This document shows positions 44,772 through 53,354 of a stretch of DNA of 64,000 nt, piece by piece (within the stretch, counting starts at the first letter, position 1; each line of letters begins with the position of its first letter). Source of the stretch: Nonomuraea maritima (lineage in GTDB: Bacteria > Actinomycetota > Actinomycetes > Streptosporangiales > Streptosporangiaceae); assembly GCF_900100395.1 (NCBI RefSeq), contig NZ_FNFB01000027.1, forward strand, positions 1-64,000, in the 5' to 3' direction. Position numbers and translations under genes: made by a program. The notes beneath the pieces are model-generated. The model was not told the DNA's origin. It did not search any database and worked only from the letters and a program-made list of their open reading frames with translations.

Positions 44772-45935
44772 GTGGAGCATGTCGTCGTGGTGGGAGCGGG
44801 CCTGGCCGGGGTGCGTACGGTCGAGGCCCTTCGCGGGCGCGGTCACACGGGCCGCATCACTCTCGTGGGGCGCGAGCGCCACCGCCCCTACGACCGGCCG
44901 CCGCTGTCGAAGGCGGTGCTGTCCGGCAAGGCCGACAGCAGCTACATCGAGACCGACCTCGCCGCGCTCGGCGTCGACTTCCTGCCAGGCGTCGAGGCCA
45001 AGTCGCTGCGCGAGGGTGTCGTCGAGACCACCGAGGGCGAGCTCGGCTACGACGGGCTGGTCATCGCGACCGGCGCCGACCCGATCCGCCTGCCTGGCGA
45101 CGGCCCCCAGCACGTCCTGCGCACCCTCGACGACGCCCACGAACTGCGGGCGATGCTCGTCCCCGGCGCCCGCGTCGCCGTCATCGGCGCGGGCTGGATC
45201 GGCGCGGAGGTCGCGACGGCGGCCCTGCGCGCCGGCTGCGCGGTGACGGTCGTCGAGGCGGCCGAGGCCCCGCTCGCCACGGCCGTGGGCGCCGCGCTCG
45301 GTGCCCGCACCCTGTCCTGGTACGACGACGTCGACCTGCGCCTCGGCACCATGGTCGAGTCCGTCGACGAGGGCGGCGTCCAACTGGTGGGCGGCGGATT
45401 CGTCGAGGCCCACGCGGTCGTCACCGGCATCGGCGTGCGCCCGGCGGTCGAATGGCTCGCCGACGCCGACATCGACCTGCACAACGGCGTGGTCGCCGAC
45501 GAGCACCTGCGCACGTCCCTGCCAGGCGTGGTCGCCGTGGGCGACTGCGCGGCGTGGTGGTCGCGGCGCTGGAACACCAGGCTGCGGGTCGAACACTGGG
45601 ACACCGCGCTCAACGCCCCCGACGTGGCCGCCGCGACCCTGCTCGGCGAGGAGGCCGTGTACGACCCCGTCCCGTACTTCTGGTCGGAGCAGTTCGGCCA
45701 CATGATCCAGTACGCCGGCCACCACCCCGCCGGAGAGCGGCTCGTGCACCGCGGCGAGCCCGGCGGGAAGTGGTCGGCCGTCTGGCTGACCGCCGACGAC
45801 ACCATCGCCGCGGTGCTGGCCGTCGACCTGCCGCGCGATCTCGCCCAGGGACGGCGTATCATTCAAGATGGCCAACACGTGGACACGGAACGCCTGGTAG
45901 ATCCACAGGTATCCCTACGAGATTGTGTTGTTTGA
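44772..45935 (+). CDS. Ferredoxin-reductase-like FAD/NAD oxidoreductase
   Basis: 387 residues: FAD motif GAGLAG near 10, NAD motif GAGWIG near 143, PYDRPPLSKAVL, and GVVAVGDCAAW near 250, typical of putidaredoxin/rhodocoxin reductase. It would pass electrons from NAD(P)H to a ferredoxin or similar acceptor. GTG at 44772 follows TAAGGT by seven bases (leaderless). The frame upstream, 44532-44771, runs through the riboswitch and is not coding. The partner is unknown; a ferredoxin at 54549 is distant. Confidence 0.88.
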   Translation: MEHVVVVGAGLAGVRTVEALRGRGHTGRITLVGRERHRPYDRPPLSKAVLSGKADSSYIETDLAALGVDFLPGVEAKSLREGVVETTEGELGYDGLVIATGADPIRLPGDGPQHVLRTLDDAHELRAMLVPGARVAVIGAGWIGAEVATAALRAGCAVTVVEAAEAPLATAVGAALGARTLSWYDDVDLRLGTMVESVDEGGVQLVGGGFVEAHAVVTGIGVRPAVEWLADADIDLHNGVVADEHLRTSLPGVVAVGDCAAWWSRRWNTRLRVEHWDTALNAPDVAAATLLGEEAVYDPVPYFWSEQFGHMIQYAGHHPAGERLVHRGEPGGKWSAVWLTADDTIAAVLAVDLPRDLAQGRRIIQDGQHVDTERLVDPQVSLRDCVV

Positions 45936-45965
45936 GCAAGCACGGCATGTGGTAGTTGTGGTTCC

Positions 45966-46340
45966 GTGACGCTTTCTGTTGCACAGATCGACCGGGAGAC
46001 CGATGCCCTCGTCGACGAGTGGCTTACGCTCCCCCAAGTGGCCCAGCGCCTCGATCTCTCGATCGGCCGGGCCAAACAACTCCTCAAGGACCACAAGCTC
46101 CTCGGCGTGCGCCGGGGCAGCGGCGGGCCTCAGGTACCCGCGGTGTTCCTCCAGGGGCAAGAGGTGATGAAAGGCCTGCCGGGCACCCTGACCGTGCTCC
46201 TGGACGCCGGTTACGACGACATCCAGGCGTTGCGCTGGCTCTTCACCCCCGACGAGTCGCTGCCTGGCTCGCCCATCGAGGCGATCAAGGCCGGACGTCA
46301 CACCGAGGTCAAGCGTCGTGCCCAGGCCCTCGCTTTCTGA
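45966..46340 (+). CDS. Rv2175c-like winged-helix DNA-binding protein
   Basis: 124 residues: DEWLTLPQVAQRLDLSIGRAKQLLKDH is a helix-turn-helix at about 18-45, then GPQVPAVFL and a C-terminal domain (LPGTLTVLLDAGYDDIQALRWLF). This is the actinobacterial Rv2175c family, whose mycobacterial member is phosphorylated by PknL next to a polyprenyl synthase gene; the same neighbours (PASTA kinase, polyprenyl synthase, metF) are here. GTG start. Target DNA unknown. Confidence 0.85.
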   Translation: MTLSVAQIDRETDALVDEWLTLPQVAQRLDLSIGRAKQLLKDHKLLGVRRGSGGPQVPAVFLQGQEVMKGLPGTLTVLLDAGYDDIQALRWLFTPDESLPGSPIEAIKAGRHTEVKRRAQALAF

Positions 46341-46956
46341 CGCCCGCCTCTACCTCTGCACCGACGGCCGCCGCGACCGCGGCGATCTGGCGGACTTCCT
46401 CGACGCGGTGCTGGCCGGCGGTGTCGACATCGTCCAGCTGCGGGAGAAGGGTCTGGAGGCGCGCGAAGAGCTCGCGCTCCTCGAGGTCTTCCGCGACGCC
46501 TGCGACCGGCACGGCAAGCTGCTCGCCGTCAACGACCGGGCCGACATCGCCTTCGCGGCCCGCCCCGACGTGCTCCACCTGGGGCAGGACGACCTTCCCT
46601 TGACCGTCGCGCGAGAGATACTCGGCGACGACATCGTCATCGGACGGTCCACCCACTCCGCCGCCGAGGCGTCCGCCGCGGCCGTGGAGGAGGGCGTCGA
46701 CTACTTCTGCTGCGGCCCCACGTGGCCCACGCCGACCAAGCCCGGCCGCCCGGCCCCGGGCCTGCCGCTGCTCGACCACGCGGCGTCGCTCGGGTCCGCG
46801 CGGCCCTGGTTCGCGATCGGCGGCATCGACCTCGACAACCTCGACGAGGTCCTGTCCCGTGGCGCGAGCCGGGTGGTGGTCGTCCGGGCCATCACCGAGG
46901 CCGACGACCCCGGGGCGGCCGCGGCGGAGTTCGCCAAGCGGCTCTCGTCCCACTGA
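46318..46956 (+). CDS. thiE: Thiamine-phosphate synthase
   Basis: 212-residue barrel that joins HMP-pyrophosphate to thiazole phosphate. Motifs LYLCTDGR, VQLREKGLEARE, NDRADIAFA, DVLHLGQDDLP, IGRSTHSAAEA, YFCCGPTWPTPTKPG and AIGGI. The GTG at 46318 overlaps the preceding gene by 23 bases. No riboswitch of its own is seen. Confidence 0.94.
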   Translation: MPRPSLSDARLYLCTDGRRDRGDLADFLDAVLAGGVDIVQLREKGLEAREELALLEVFRDACDRHGKLLAVNDRADIAFAARPDVLHLGQDDLPLTVAREILGDDIVIGRSTHSAAEASAAAVEEGVDYFCCGPTWPTPTKPGRPAPGLPLLDHAASLGSARPWFAIGGIDLDNLDEVLSRGASRVVVVRAITEADDPGAAAAEFAKRLSSH

Positions 46957-46962
46957 TCCAGC

Positions 46963-46992
46963 GGCGCCCGTCCGGCCATCCGGACGGGCGCC
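46963..46992. terminator. Bidirectional terminator between thiE and polyprenyl synthase
   Basis: GGCGCCCGTCCGG-CCAT-CCGGACGGGCGCC, a perfect 13-base stem between convergent genes. Confidence 0.88.
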
Positions 46993-47001
46993 CCCTACCT
47001 C

Positions 47002-48069
47002 TCAGGTGGTCCGCGAGGTGGCGGCCACCGCGAGCTCCCGGAGAGCCGTACGCGCCTCCGGCGTGACAGGGGCCGCGTCCAGCGCGGCCAGCGCCTCGCC
47101 CAGATACTCGCCGATCAGCTCCTCGCACTCGCCCAGCGCGCCGGTGTCGTGGATGATCCGCCGCAGCGCCGCGACACCGTCCTCGTCGAGCATGGGGTCG
47201 CCGAGCAGCCGCCGCACCGTCGCAGCGTCCTCGGCGGAGGCCGCCGCCAGCGTCCGGGCCACGAGCATCGTGCGCTTGCCCTCGCGCAGGTCGTCGCCCG
47301 CGGGCTTGCCGGTCTGCGTCGGGTCGCCGAACACGCCCAGGATGTCGTCACGCAGCTGGAACGCGATCCCCACCCGGCGGCCGTAGCCGGTGCACAGCTC
47401 GTCCATCCACGGTTCGAGCCGTTGTCCTGCGAGCACCAGCCCGAGCCGGAGCGGCTGCTCCACCGAGTACCTGCCGCTCTTGTAGAGCGCCACCCGGAGG
47501 GCCGACTCGAACGTGTTCTCGCCGTGCGCCTGTTCCAGCAGGTCGAGGTACTGGCCGCACATCAGCTCGGTACGCATGTGGTCGTGGAGCGGCTGGGCCG
47601 CCGCCAGCGACTCGCGGGGCAGGTCGCTGCCCCGCCACATCTCGCCCGACCAGAGCAGCAGCAGGTTGCCCAGCAGGATCGCCGCGCCCTCCCCGAACTG
47701 CCCGGCCGACCCGTGCCAGCCGGCCTTCTCGTGCATCGTCTCGAAGCGCCGGTGCGCGGACGGCATGCCCCGGCGCAGGTCGCTCTTGTCCATCACGTCG
47801 TCGTGCACCAGGGCGCTGGCCTGCAGGAGTTCCAGTGAGGCGGCGGCGGTGAGGATGCCGGGCCCGTCGGCGCCCCCGGCGCCGCGCCAGCCCCAGTAGC
47901 AGAACGCGGGCCGCAGCCGTTTGCCGCCCGCGAGCAGCTTGTCGGCCGCCGTACGGAGCGGCCGGAACTCCGGTTCTCCGCCGGACGGCAGTTGTCGTTC
48001 CACGAACTCTCCGAGGGCACGCTCCACGTGTGTGCGCAGGACGCCCATGCCGGCGGGGTCGTTGGTCAT
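47002..48069 (-). CDS. Polyprenyl (geranylgeranyl-type) diphosphate synthase
   Basis: 355 residues of the trans-prenyltransferase fold. First aspartate-rich motif DDVMD in LVHDDVMDKSDLRRG near 90, second RDDILGVFGD near 245, plus GGKRLRPAF near 49. Elongates allylic diphosphates with IPP; chain length depends on residues before the first motif and is not decided here. Start follows TAGTCT by six bases (leaderless). Divergent from metF. Confidence 0.92.
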   Translation of the reverse strand: MTNDPAGMGVLRTHVERALGEFVERQLPSGGEPEFRPLRTAADKLLAGGKRLRPAFCYWGWRGAGGADGPGILTAAASLELLQASALVHDDVMDKSDLRRGMPSAHRRFETMHEKAGWHGSAGQFGEGAAILLGNLLLLWSGEMWRGSDLPRESLAAAQPLHDHMRTELMCGQYLDLLEQAHGENTFESALRVALYKSGRYSVEQPLRLGLVLAGQRLEPWMDELCTGYGRRVGIAFQLRDDILGVFGDPTQTGKPAGDDLREGKRTMLVARTLAAASAEDAATVRRLLGDPMLDEDGVAALRRIIHDTGALGECEELIGEYLGEALAALDAAPVTPEARTALRELAVAATSRTT

Positions 48070-48162
48070 GTATTGAGACTAATGGCCCGATTGCCGGAAC
48101 GGGATCTCCGCCCGCCACCTGGCGCCCGGCGCGGCGTGACTACCTACCTGTAACCTTGGCGC

Positions 48163-49083
48163 ATGGCGCTTGGTCGACCTTCTGTCCGGCCCGATCGGGT
48201 TCCCACCGTCCGCGAGATGCTCGCCGCCGGTGGGCGGTCGTTCTCGTTCGAGTTCTTCCCGCCGAAGACCGACGAGGGCGAGCGGCAGCTGTGGCGAGCG
48301 ATCAGGGAGCTGGAGTCGCTGCGGCCGACCTTCGTCTCGGTGACGTACGGCGCGGGCGGCTCCACCCGCGACCGCACGGTCGACATCGTCGAGCGGATCG
48401 CCCACGACACCACACTCACCCCGGTGGCCCACTTCACTGCCGTCAACCACTCCGTCCGCGAGCTGCGCCACCTGGTGGGCCGCTTCGCCGACGCGGGGGT
48501 TCGCAACATCTTGGCCGTGCGCGGCGACCCTCCGGGCGACCCGATGGGCGAGTGGGTGCCCCACCCCGAGGGCGTGCTCTACGCCGAAGAGCTCGTACGG
48601 CTGATCAGGCAGGCGGGCGACTTCTGCGTCGGCGTGGCCGCCTTCCCCTACAAGCATCCGCGCTCGCCGTCCATCGAGGCCGACACCGAGTACTTCGTCC
48701 GCAAGTGCGAGGCGGGGGCCGACTACGCGATCACGCAGATGTTCTTCCAGGCCGACGACTATCTGCGGCTGCGCGACCGGGTGGCGGCCAGGGGCTGTGA
48801 CACGCCGATCATCCCGTGCATCATGCCGGTGACGCAGATGAGCACGATCGCGCGGTCGGAGCAGCTGTCGGGGGCGCCGTTCCCGCCCGACGTGGCGGCC
48901 CGGTTCGAAGGGGTCCGGCACGACCCGGCGGCGGTGCGCAGGCTCGGCATCGACCACGGCGTCGAGATGTGCCAGCGCCTGCTCGACGAGGGCGCACCAG
49001 GCATCCACTTCATCACCTTCAACCGCTCAAGCGCCTCCCGCGAGGTCTTCCAACGCCTCGACCGCGTGTCCCTGCCGGTGTAG
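48163..49083 (+). CDS. metF: Methylenetetrahydrofolate reductase
   Basis: 306-residue FAD barrel reducing methylene-THF to methyl-THF for methionine synthesis. FSFEFFPPKTDEGE near 27, TYGAGGSTRDRT near 60, NILAVRGDPPGD near 114, AITQMFFQADDY and PGIHFITFNRS near the end. TAACCT lies six bases before the ATG (leaderless). Its last 20 codons match degenerate repeats that continue downstream. Confidence 0.95.
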   Translation: MALGRPSVRPDRVPTVREMLAAGGRSFSFEFFPPKTDEGERQLWRAIRELESLRPTFVSVTYGAGGSTRDRTVDIVERIAHDTTLTPVAHFTAVNHSVRELRHLVGRFADAGVRNILAVRGDPPGDPMGEWVPHPEGVLYAEELVRLIRQAGDFCVGVAAFPYKHPRSPSIEADTEYFVRKCEAGADYAITQMFFQADDYLRLRDRVAARGCDTPIIPCIMPVTQMSTIARSEQLSGAPFPPDVAARFEGVRHDPAAVRRLGIDHGVEMCQRLLDEGAPGIHFITFNRSSASREVFQRLDRVSLPV

Positions 49084-49800
49084 CCGGCAAAGACCGACCC
49101 GGCACCTCCCACTGCGATGTCCGAGCGTCTTGACCGCCTTTGTAGCTCGGGAGACCGGTCGAGCGCCTCTCGTGCGGTTTCCAACGCCCCGACCGCCCTT
49201 CTCTGCCGGCGTGGCCGAGGCGGGAGCGGTCGGGTGCCTTGAGTGAGGTCTTTCAGCGTCTCGACCGTGCCGCAGCGGTGACCGGCGTGACCCCCACCGC
49301 CCAGAACGCCGACCGCCGGCCCGACACCTCGCCGAGCAGCGCGCCCCCGGGCATGCCCGTGGGGAGGCGCCGGTCACGCCTGTTGGTGGGGCGGGACTTG
49401 GCGTCCGTAGGCGTGATGGCGACGGCGGTGACTAGGGCTGCTGTGAGGAACCCGGCGTTGGCTGGAGCGCGACGGCCTGGGTGACGAGCGCGTGCCGTAG
49501 CTGGATGTGGCCGCTCCGACCACGTGGGCAAGCAGGAAAGCCGGCCGGGCGCGCAGGGCGGCCCGCGGCGACAGGCGCAGGCTCCTTGCCGGTGCAGTTG
49601 AGGTCGTGGGCGGTCGAGCGCGTCGCGTGAGGTTTTTCAGCGTTTCGAGCGCGCCTCTGTGCGAGTGCAGGCCGGGGGAGGTCGGTCTTCCGTGGGGGTG
49701 CTTCCTGCGTCTCGACCGGGTTTTGTGGTGATGCAGGGGGAGCGGTCGGGTGTCTGGGGTGCGGTGTTCCGGCGTTTTGGACCGCGTCCGGTGTGTGGCA
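49024..49800. repeat. Degenerate copies of the metF 3' end
   Basis: A unit of about 60 bases with the core CGAGCGCCTC...TTCCAACGCCTCGACCG recurs at 49024-49087 (inside metF), 49156-49217, 49227-49280, 49611-49660 and 49742-49800, with partial copies near 49124 and 49705. Copies decay with distance. No gene is supported in 49084-49953. Confidence 0.7.
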
Positions 49801-49953
49801 TGGGGGAGACCCGCCACCCGCCCGCAGGGGGATCGGGCGGGTGACGAGCCGGGGGCGTAGCCTCTCGGTAAAGGGGCGGTCACTGACTGTCATGGAGTGT
49901 GCCCTACGCCCGTGCCCGATAAACCGGCTGGTCAGATGTTCGTCACGGAAGGC
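49084..49953. other. Non-coding, repeat-rich gap
   Basis: 870 bases. Frames on both strands are arginine/proline-rich and broken. Apart from the metF-derived repeats nothing is recognised. Confidence 0.6.
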
Positions 49954-50520
49954 TCAAGGCAGCGGGAGCGGGCGGCCTGCGATGACGTACTCCTCGCGTC
50001 CGCCAGGGAAGACGAACCTCGGCAGCAGGTCGGTGAAGCCCATGTCGGCGTAGAGGTGCCGGGCCGCCGTCGGACGGTCGTGTGTCGAGAGCACGGCCGA
50101 GCGCTCGCGGCGTCCGGCGCACAGCGTGCGGATCATCGCCCGGCCGATGCCCTTGCCCTGGTGGTCGGGGTGCACGTGGATCTCGGCCAGCTCGAACGCG
50201 TGGCCCATCCAGGCGTCGGCGGCCTCCCCGCCCATCTTGTCGGCCAGCCCGCGATGGACCACGTCGTGCCACCACTGGCCTGGCTCACCCCGGAAGCCGT
50301 ACGCGAACCCGACAATGTCCGGCTCAGAGGATGAATGACGCAATTCTGCGAAATAGCACTGAAAATAGGGATACGTCCCATGCGTGCGCATAATGCTCAT
50401 CCGGCCGGCGATCTGGTCCGTGGGCGGGCGCATCGCCGCCGCGTAAATGCCGATCACCGCTTCCAGCCGATCGGCGAACTCCGCCGGGCCTGCGCCGCGA
50501 AACTCGATCACCTGTCGCAC
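49954..50520 (-). CDS. GNAT-family N-acetyltransferase
   Basis: 188 residues; the acetyl-CoA loop is HPDHQGKGIGRAMI near 117, followed by ARHLYADMGF. The N-terminal half (about 1-75) is longer than usual. GTG start one base after the stop of the YbaK-type gene, so co-transcribed with it. Substrate unknown. Confidence 0.87.
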   Translation of the reverse strand: MRQVIEFRGAGPAEFADRLEAVIGIYAAAMRPPTDQIAGRMSIMRTHGTYPYFQCYFAELRHSSSEPDIVGFAYGFRGEPGQWWHDVVHRGLADKMGGEAADAWMGHAFELAEIHVHPDHQGKGIGRAMIRTLCAGRRERSAVLSTHDRPTAARHLYADMGFTDLLPRFVFPGGREEYVIAGRPLPLP

Positions 50521-50521
50521 G

Positions 50522-50998
50522 CTACTCGACGTCCGCCGGCGTTCCCCCGGTGATGCGTACGAGCTCGTCGAACGACGTCGGGAACACGGTCGACGGATGC
50601 CCGCCCGCCGCCCACACCACCTCGTGCTTGCCCAGCCAGGTGTCGACCAAGGTGCGGACGGGTGCCGGGTGTCCGACCGGGGCGACGCCGCCGATCGGCT
50701 GCCCCGTGGCCGCGCGGACGAACTCCGGCGTGGCCCTGCGCACCTGCTGGACGCCCACCGTACGGGCGATCAGCTCGACGTCGACGCGGTGCGCGCCGCT
50801 GGTCAGCACGAGCAGGGGAGCGCCGTCGGCGTCGAAGATCAGGCTGTTGGCGATGGCCCCGACCTCGCAGCCGAGCTGGGCCGCCGCGGCCGCGGCCGTG
50901 GGCGCCTTCTCCGGCAGGACCACGATCTCGCCGCGGGCGCCGCGTTCGCGCAGCGCGTTCTCCACGACGACGGCGTTCTCCGGCAACTTCTGAGACAT
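50522..50998 (-). CDS. YbaK/ProX-type aminoacyl-tRNA deacylase
   Basis: 158 residues of the editing domain that hydrolyses misacylated tRNA: AAAQLGCEVGAIANSLIF near 40, the conserved Lys/Gly blocks IGGVAPVGHP near 102 and VVWAAGGHPSTVF near 127. Probably a free-standing Cys- or Ala-tRNA deacylase; specificity not determined. TAGAGT lies six bases before the ATG (leaderless). Operon with the GNAT gene. Confidence 0.88.
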   Translation of the reverse strand: MSQKLPENAVVVENALRERGARGEIVVLPEKAPTAAAAAAQLGCEVGAIANSLIFDADGAPLLVLTSGAHRVDVELIARTVGVQQVRRATPEFVRAATGQPIGGVAPVGHPAPVRTLVDTWLGKHEVVWAAGGHPSTVFPTSFDELVRITGGTPADVE

Positions 50999-51082
50999 GG
51001 GGACACTCTAAAGGGATTGGTGAAGGATTCACCGTTCATGGCTGATAAGACAAACTAGGGTGATCTCTTCTTTACGTCTGGG

Positions 51083-51982
51083 ATGGTGGTACACATGTGG
51101 GCTCGACGTCTGCCCCGGATGGCCGCGCTCCTGACGGCGGCCGCTGTCGCGGTCCCGGTTGGCGCTGCGCACGCCGAACGAAGCCCCGACCAGTCACCGG
51201 CCCCCATGCGCCTCGCCGCCGCGACATCCCTCGCCGCGGCAGCCCCGGCCGCGCCATCCCTTTCCTGGCCGTCCCTCCCAGGCACCGCACGCCACGTCAC
51301 CGCGCCTGCCGTCATGCCCGCCGCCGAGCCCGTCACGGCGCCGCGCCAGACCTTACGACTCGGCGCCAAGGGCAAGGCCGTCACCTGGTTGCAGCGGCGG
51401 CTCGCCGACCTGGGCTACCGCCCGGGCAGGATCGACGGCCAGTACGGCTCCACCACGCTCGCCGCCGTCTGGGCGTTCCAGAAGGTCAACGGCATCAGGC
51501 CCACCAGCACCGTCGCCCGCCGCACGTGGCAGGCCCTGGAGGCGCCGAAGGCGCCGCGCGTCCTCGCGCCCCACGGGCGGGCCACCCGGGTCGAGATCGA
51601 CCTCACCCGGCAGATCATGGTCCTGTACGTCCGCGGCGAGGTCGAGCTCATCTCCCATATCTCGTCCGGCAGCGGGGTGCCGTACTGCGAGACCGCCACC
51701 TGGCAGGGCCGCAGGCAGCGGTTCTGCGGCTCGGCCACCACCCCCACCGGCAACTACCGCACCACGTGGCGGGTGAGCGGCTGGCACCGCTCGTACCTGG
51801 GCGAGCTGTACAACCCGATCTTCTTCAACGGCGGCATCGCCCTCCACGGAGCCCTGTCGGTGCCGCTGTACCCGGCCTCGCACGGCTGCGTCCGCCTGCC
51901 GATGAACGTCGCCAGGGAACTGCCCGGCAAGCTGGGCAAGGGCGTGCCGGTGCACGTCAGGGGCAAGTTCCGGCGCGCCTAG
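51083..51982 (+). CDS. Secreted L,D-transpeptidase with peptidoglycan-binding domain
   Basis: 299 residues: signal peptide ending AAHA near 31, an Ala/Pro-rich linker, a PGBD1 domain at about 90-150 (LRLGAKGKAVTWLQRRLADLGY), and a YkuD domain 165-295 with catalytic SHGCVRLP (His267, Cys269). It forms 3-3 cross-links in peptidoglycan or attaches proteins to it. ATG 51083 or 51095 are both possible starts; GGTGG precedes the second. Confidence 0.93.
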   Translation: MVVHMWARRLPRMAALLTAAAVAVPVGAAHAERSPDQSPAPMRLAAATSLAAAAPAAPSLSWPSLPGTARHVTAPAVMPAAEPVTAPRQTLRLGAKGKAVTWLQRRLADLGYRPGRIDGQYGSTTLAAVWAFQKVNGIRPTSTVARRTWQALEAPKAPRVLAPHGRATRVEIDLTRQIMVLYVRGEVELISHISSGSGVPYCETATWQGRRQRFCGSATTPTGNYRTTWRVSGWHRSYLGELYNPIFFNGGIALHGALSVPLYPASHGCVRLPMNVARELPGKLGKGVPVHVRGKFRRA

Positions 51983-52003
51983 CTGTCGGAACACAACCGC
52001 TTC

Positions 52004-52537
52004 TCAGGCCGGCGGCCGGGCCGCGGACGCCCGTCTGCCCTGGGCGGCGGCGACCACCAGGCCCACGCTCTGGACCGCCCCCGCGCCCAGCAGGAGAAAG
52101 GCGGCGGCGGGTTGCCAGGACGGCAGGCCGCTCACGAAGCCGGACGCGCCGTAGAGCCCTGCCAGCAGTTTCGCCGGATTGACCAGCGCGACCACGCAGC
52201 CGAGCACGTACGGGAAGATCAGAAAGCCCGAGAGCACCAGCAGGAACGCGCGCCCGCGGCGTAAGGGGCGGCGCAGCAGCAGGCCGATCACCGTGTAGGC
52301 CAGCGCGACCACGCCGACGAGCAGGGCGGTCCACCACGTCATCCGCCAGGCGTCCACGCCCAGAGACGTCAGCCCGCCGGGGCTGATCCGGCCGCCCGCC
52401 CACGCGGGGTCGGCGATCTGCGCCGCGGCCGCCCCTCGGACGGCCAGCAGCCCGAGGCCCGCGTACACCGTCACCAGGACCGGCCCGAGGGCCAGCAGGA
52501 CGAGCCCGGCCAGGCGGCCGCGACCGTTTCCCGCCAT
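52004..52537 (-). CDS. Four-helix membrane protein
   Basis: 177 residues with hydrophobic segments near 10-33, 68-88, 97-117 and 143-163. GGAGAGGCGG precedes the ATG. No motif is recognised. Located between the L,D-transpeptidase and the TetR gene; function unknown. Confidence 0.7.
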   Translation of the reverse strand: MAGNGRGRLAGLVLLALGPVLVTVYAGLGLLAVRGAAAAQIADPAWAGGRISPGGLTSLGVDAWRMTWWTALLVGVVALAYTVIGLLLRRPLRRGRAFLLVLSGFLIFPYVLGCVVALVNPAKLLAGLYGASGFVSGLPSWQPAAAFLLLGAGAVQSVGLVVAAAQGRRASAARPPA

Positions 52538-52620
52538 GTGATCCGCCTCTCCGCTCGGCTGCGATGGACCACACCGATGGTGTCATGGCCGCCGAGGCGG
52601 GAAGCCGCCCGCGGGCGCGA

Positions 52621-53259
52621 TCAGCCCAGGGCGGAACCGGCCGCGGACTCCGCTTCGTCCAGAGCGCGCAGCCCGGCCACGACGACCTCGGCGGCGTGAA
52701 GACCGGTGTGGTAGATCGCCTCCAGCGAACGGTCCTCCTCCGCGCCCGCCACGACCGCCAGCTGTATCGCGCCGATGATCGCTCCGCACGCGGCCGCCGC
52801 CTCTATCGGCGTCACCCGCTCGGGGAACGCCTCGTGCAGGGCCCTGGCCAGCCTGAGCTGGTTGCCGAGCAGCATCCGCAGCGCCCGTGCCTGCAGCGCC
52901 GGTTCTGTCATGACGAGGCGCAGCCGCAGCCGGGCGTCCTCGACGGTGCCGCGCTCCTCGGAGGTCGCCCATCTCAGGCCGGCGTCGATGACCCGCAACA
53001 ACATCCCGGTCACCGTGTCGTCGGGCTGTCGGTCCGCGAGGATGGCGACGGCCATCTCGTGGCGCTCCTCCGCGTCGTGGAAGACGATGTCCTCCTTGCT
53101 GGCGAAGTAGCTGAAGAACGTCCGTGTCGAGATGTCGGCCGCCGCCGCGATCTCGGCGAGCGTCGTCGCCTCGAAGCCCTTCTCGTCGAACGACCGGAGG
53201 GCCGCCTCGATCAACGCCCGGCGCGTGCGCTGCTTCTTGCGCTCTCGCAGTCCCACCAT
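52621..53259 (-). CDS. TetR-family regulator of the P450 operon
   Basis: 212 residues. Helix-turn-helix at about 25-55 (TTLAEIAAAADISTRTFFSYFASKEDIVF) and a helical ligand domain of the C-terminal type 'acyl-CoA-like'. TACAGT lies six bases before the ATG (leaderless), so upstream starts to 53361 are rejected. Divergent from the P450-ferredoxin pair and the likely repressor of it. Confidence 0.9.
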   Translation of the reverse strand: MVGLRERKKQRTRRALIEAALRSFDEKGFEATTLAEIAAAADISTRTFFSYFASKEDIVFHDAEERHEMAVAILADRQPDDTVTGMLLRVIDAGLRWATSEERGTVEDARLRLRLVMTEPALQARALRMLLGNQLRLARALHEAFPERVTPIEAAAACGAIIGAIQLAVVAGAEEDRSLEAIYHTGLHAAEVVVAGLRALDEAESAAGSALG

Positions 53260-53272
53260 GCCGGAACTGTAC

Positions 53273-53312
53273 TGCACATGGTCACCTTTATGCACCCATT
53301 GAATTTTTGCAC
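53273..53312. promoter_or_regulatory. Three TGCAC repeats in the tetR-P450 gap
   Basis: TGCAC occurs at 53273, 53291 and 53308 in the same orientation, spaced 18 and 17 bases, across the divergent promoters. They may be regulator contacts, although TetR sites are usually palindromes. Confidence 0.35.
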
Positions 53313-53354
53313 TCGTTGAGGTTTCCTGGGAAGGGTGAAGGAAAGGAGCAGAAC

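Noticed and set aside
49374..49893. Minus-strand frames in the metF-bldD-side gap
   Set aside because: Two overlapping frames of similar length, both running through decayed repeats.
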